From contig JAAYTC010000065.1 in the NCBI GenBank assembly GCA_012518155.1, positions 1 through 7,274 on the forward strand: a stretch of 7,274 nt of DNA. The letters are read 5' to 3'. Below are positions 7,001 to 7,274 of the stretch, piece after piece. How positions within the stretch are numbered: position 1 is the first letter of the stretch; each line of letters starts with the position of its first letter. The notes beneath the pieces were generated by a model. The model worked only from the letters and a program-made list of their open reading frames with translations. It ran no database searches and was not told where the DNA came from. The translations under genes were made by a program, and so were the position numbers. This DNA is from Bacteroidales bacterium (GTDB lineage Bacteria > Bacteroidota > Bacteroidia > Bacteroidales > Dysgonomonadaceae).

Positions 7001-7274
7001 GTCAAAGCCGCGCTGGAAGTAGCAAGGCTCCCCATGAACGTGCAACTCATTCAACTCAACTCGTTCGGTTGCGGACCCGACTCCTTCTTTATGGACGAGA
7101 TAGGGACGATATTGGAACGAGCCGGAAAAAACCACACCATCCTCCGCATCGACGAGATAGCCAGTCCCGGCTCCGTCCGATTACGGATGCGCTCGCTGAT
7201 CGAGTCGCTAAAGGTACGGAAGAGGGATCAACCCGTCGAAATCAAACCGTTCGAGAAGTACCCGGCCAGCTACA
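4031..7274 (+). CDS. Fused acyl-CoA dehydratase activase / dehydratase-like giant protein (BadF/BadG/BcrA/BcrD + DUF2229), 3' end outside window
   Basis: The frame is open from ATG 4031 to the right edge (1081 codons) with no stop; a stop at 3956-3958 bounds it upstream. Domain 1 is an ASKHA-fold activase: 'IGIDIGSTTLK' (7-17), 'LIDLGGEDAK' (103-112), 'NGSCAGGTGSF' (127-137) and 'SRCGVFAKTD' (167-176). Domain 2 repeats this: 'LGIDSGSTTSK' (326-336), 'LDIGGQDMK' (426-434), 'NEACSSGCGSF' (449-459) and 'SRCTVFMNSK' (489-498). Cys pairs C130/C169 and C452/C491 are both 39 apart, as in the [4Fe-4S] ligands of HgdC. A cysteine cluster follows (C615, C618, C622, C635, C641), then a heptad-repeat linker (682-744), then a DUF2229-like part beginning 'PLRIGIPRVL' (746-755) with 'SDNICFPAKLVHG' (795-807), 'AGRPYHADP' (936-944) and 'NSFGCGPDSFF' (1010-1020). 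Classical activases use ATP to inject an electron into 2-hydroxyacyl-CoA dehydratases. The role of these large fusions is unestablished. Relatives are about 1400 residues, so several hundred residues are probably missing here. It is presumably cytoplasmic. Confidence 0.92.
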   Translation, partial: MKTKYNIGIDIGSTTLKIVVLDRFGEVKHKVYRRHKADFNQVLLQELQQVRSLFQKEGSTEFTIGVTGSAGMGVSERTGISFVQEVVSSIRVVQERYSNARTLIDLGGEDAKIVFFDEGKQPDIRMNGSCAGGTGSFIDQMADLMNIQVEQLADEALEYKKVFPVASRCGVFAKTDVQNLISRNIPRPDISMSVLHAVALQSITTLARGRDIDSTTICIGGPLTFIPALRQAFAEILGIDESDLILPENSEYFPAMGVAMELASGDGFEDLSPLIEKLKTNESHTEDHMPPLFESEEAYHEWKKSRKIKRLKRVGLGEKSPIDCFLGIDSGSTTSKIVAIDESDNIIFSFYDSNRGNPLKKVVEGLQQFADEAKEKEATINVLSTAVTGYGEDMVKSALNIDHGIVETMAHLSGAQYVEPNVSFVLDIGGQDMKSIFIKEGVISNIELNEACSSGCGSFLQNSASSMNLSLQEFTEAACLAKYPGDLGSRCTVFMNSKVKQLLRQNATLGDIAAGLSYSVVKNCLFKVLKISNLNTLGDHIVVQGGTFRNDAVYRALELLSKKSVSSTDYPELMGSLGAALYAREEWQVNKTKTTFAGLYSLPDVDHINTRELQCKGCTNTCSILRFTFDNGNICYAGNKCEKVFYNKATAPKKGYNAFDDKNRILFDRPARKPIGGIPHTASTNGSKKITNASEITADRQGKITNGRGKATNRSEKIVNGSDKITNGSDKITRETEKTISGAEKPLRIGIPRVLNLFEHYPFWHSLFTECGFEVVLSPESNTSLYQKGVGCIMSDNICFPAKLVHGHILALVDQGVDRIFYPMIIKDKKEFQSASNSYNCPVICGYPDVVRSSMEPAEKYGVPYDKPVFTFSNEKHLENRCFNYLSSLGITKPVFDKAFKRAKEESNRTHDQLIHSQKERFDQAVRENKLVFVVAGRPYHADPLVQQKVGQILTDMGAHVFTDDLFRGTDNKELTELNIVTQWPYPNRVVKAALEVARLPMNVQLIQLNSFGCGPDSFFMDEIGTILERAGKNHTILRIDEIASPGSVRLRMRSLIESLKVRKRDQPVEIKPFEKYPASY
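6074..6262 (+). repeat. Nine imperfect 21-base (7-codon) tandem units in the activase linker
   Basis: Inside the giant gene, residues 682-744 read as consecutive heptapeptides ASTNGSK, KITNASE, ITADRQG, KITNGRG, KATNRSE, KIVNGSD, KITNGSD, KITRETE and KTISGAE, with consensus K-I-T-N-G-S-D/E. At the DNA level units 6179-6199 and 6200-6220 differ at only two bases; the outer units are more diverged, as expected when an array grows from the middle. The array joins the activase/cysteine-cluster half to the DUF2229-like half. The composition (Lys, Asn, Gly, Ser, Glu) suggests a flexible polar linker. Confidence 0.8.

Noticed and set aside
1..7274. CRISPR array, tRNA, rRNA, insertion sequence or phage attachment site
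   Set aside because: No spaced direct repeats, transposase-like frame, terminal inverted repeats or recognisable RNA gene sequence were seen.

Overview
The window looks like a chromosomal stretch from a member of the Bacteroidota, probably order Bacteroidales. The evidence is an outer-membrane beta-barrel protein of a type typical of the phylum, two promoter-like signals fitting the Bacteroidetes consensus (TTTG, about 20 bases, TAnnTTTG), start codons preceded by A-rich leaders with no clear Shine-Dalgarno sequence, and a very large fused acyl-CoA dehydratase activase-like protein. The genus cannot be fixed from this sequence.

Left part (1-2796): the 3' end of an outer-membrane beta-barrel gene on the + strand converges, across a 30-base gap, on an aldo/keto reductase gene of the YghZ/Gpr type on the - strand. 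Just upstream of that gene in the same direction lies a secreted sialidase-like beta-propeller gene with its own Bacteroidetes-type promoter. The two minus-strand genes are 70 bases apart with no obvious promoter between them, so they may be co-transcribed.

Middle (2797-3248): this gap of about 450 bases is not empty. It holds the sialidase promoter, a GC-richer stretch that reads like the decayed remnant of a minus-strand gene, and the control region of a TetR-family regulator.

Right part (3249-7274): a TetR regulator is followed by a very long reading frame that stays open from 4031 to the right edge (1081 codons visible). It encodes a fusion of two activase ATPase domains, a cysteine cluster, a linker made of 7-residue repeats, and a DUF2229/2-hydroxyacyl-CoA dehydratase-like region. 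The most notable signal is a pair of identical 16-base palindromes. One lies inside the tetR promoter between the -33 and -7 elements. The other, inverted, lies between tetR and the activase gene. This predicts that the TetR protein represses itself and controls the fused enzyme, presumably in response to an acyl-CoA or related ligand (inference).
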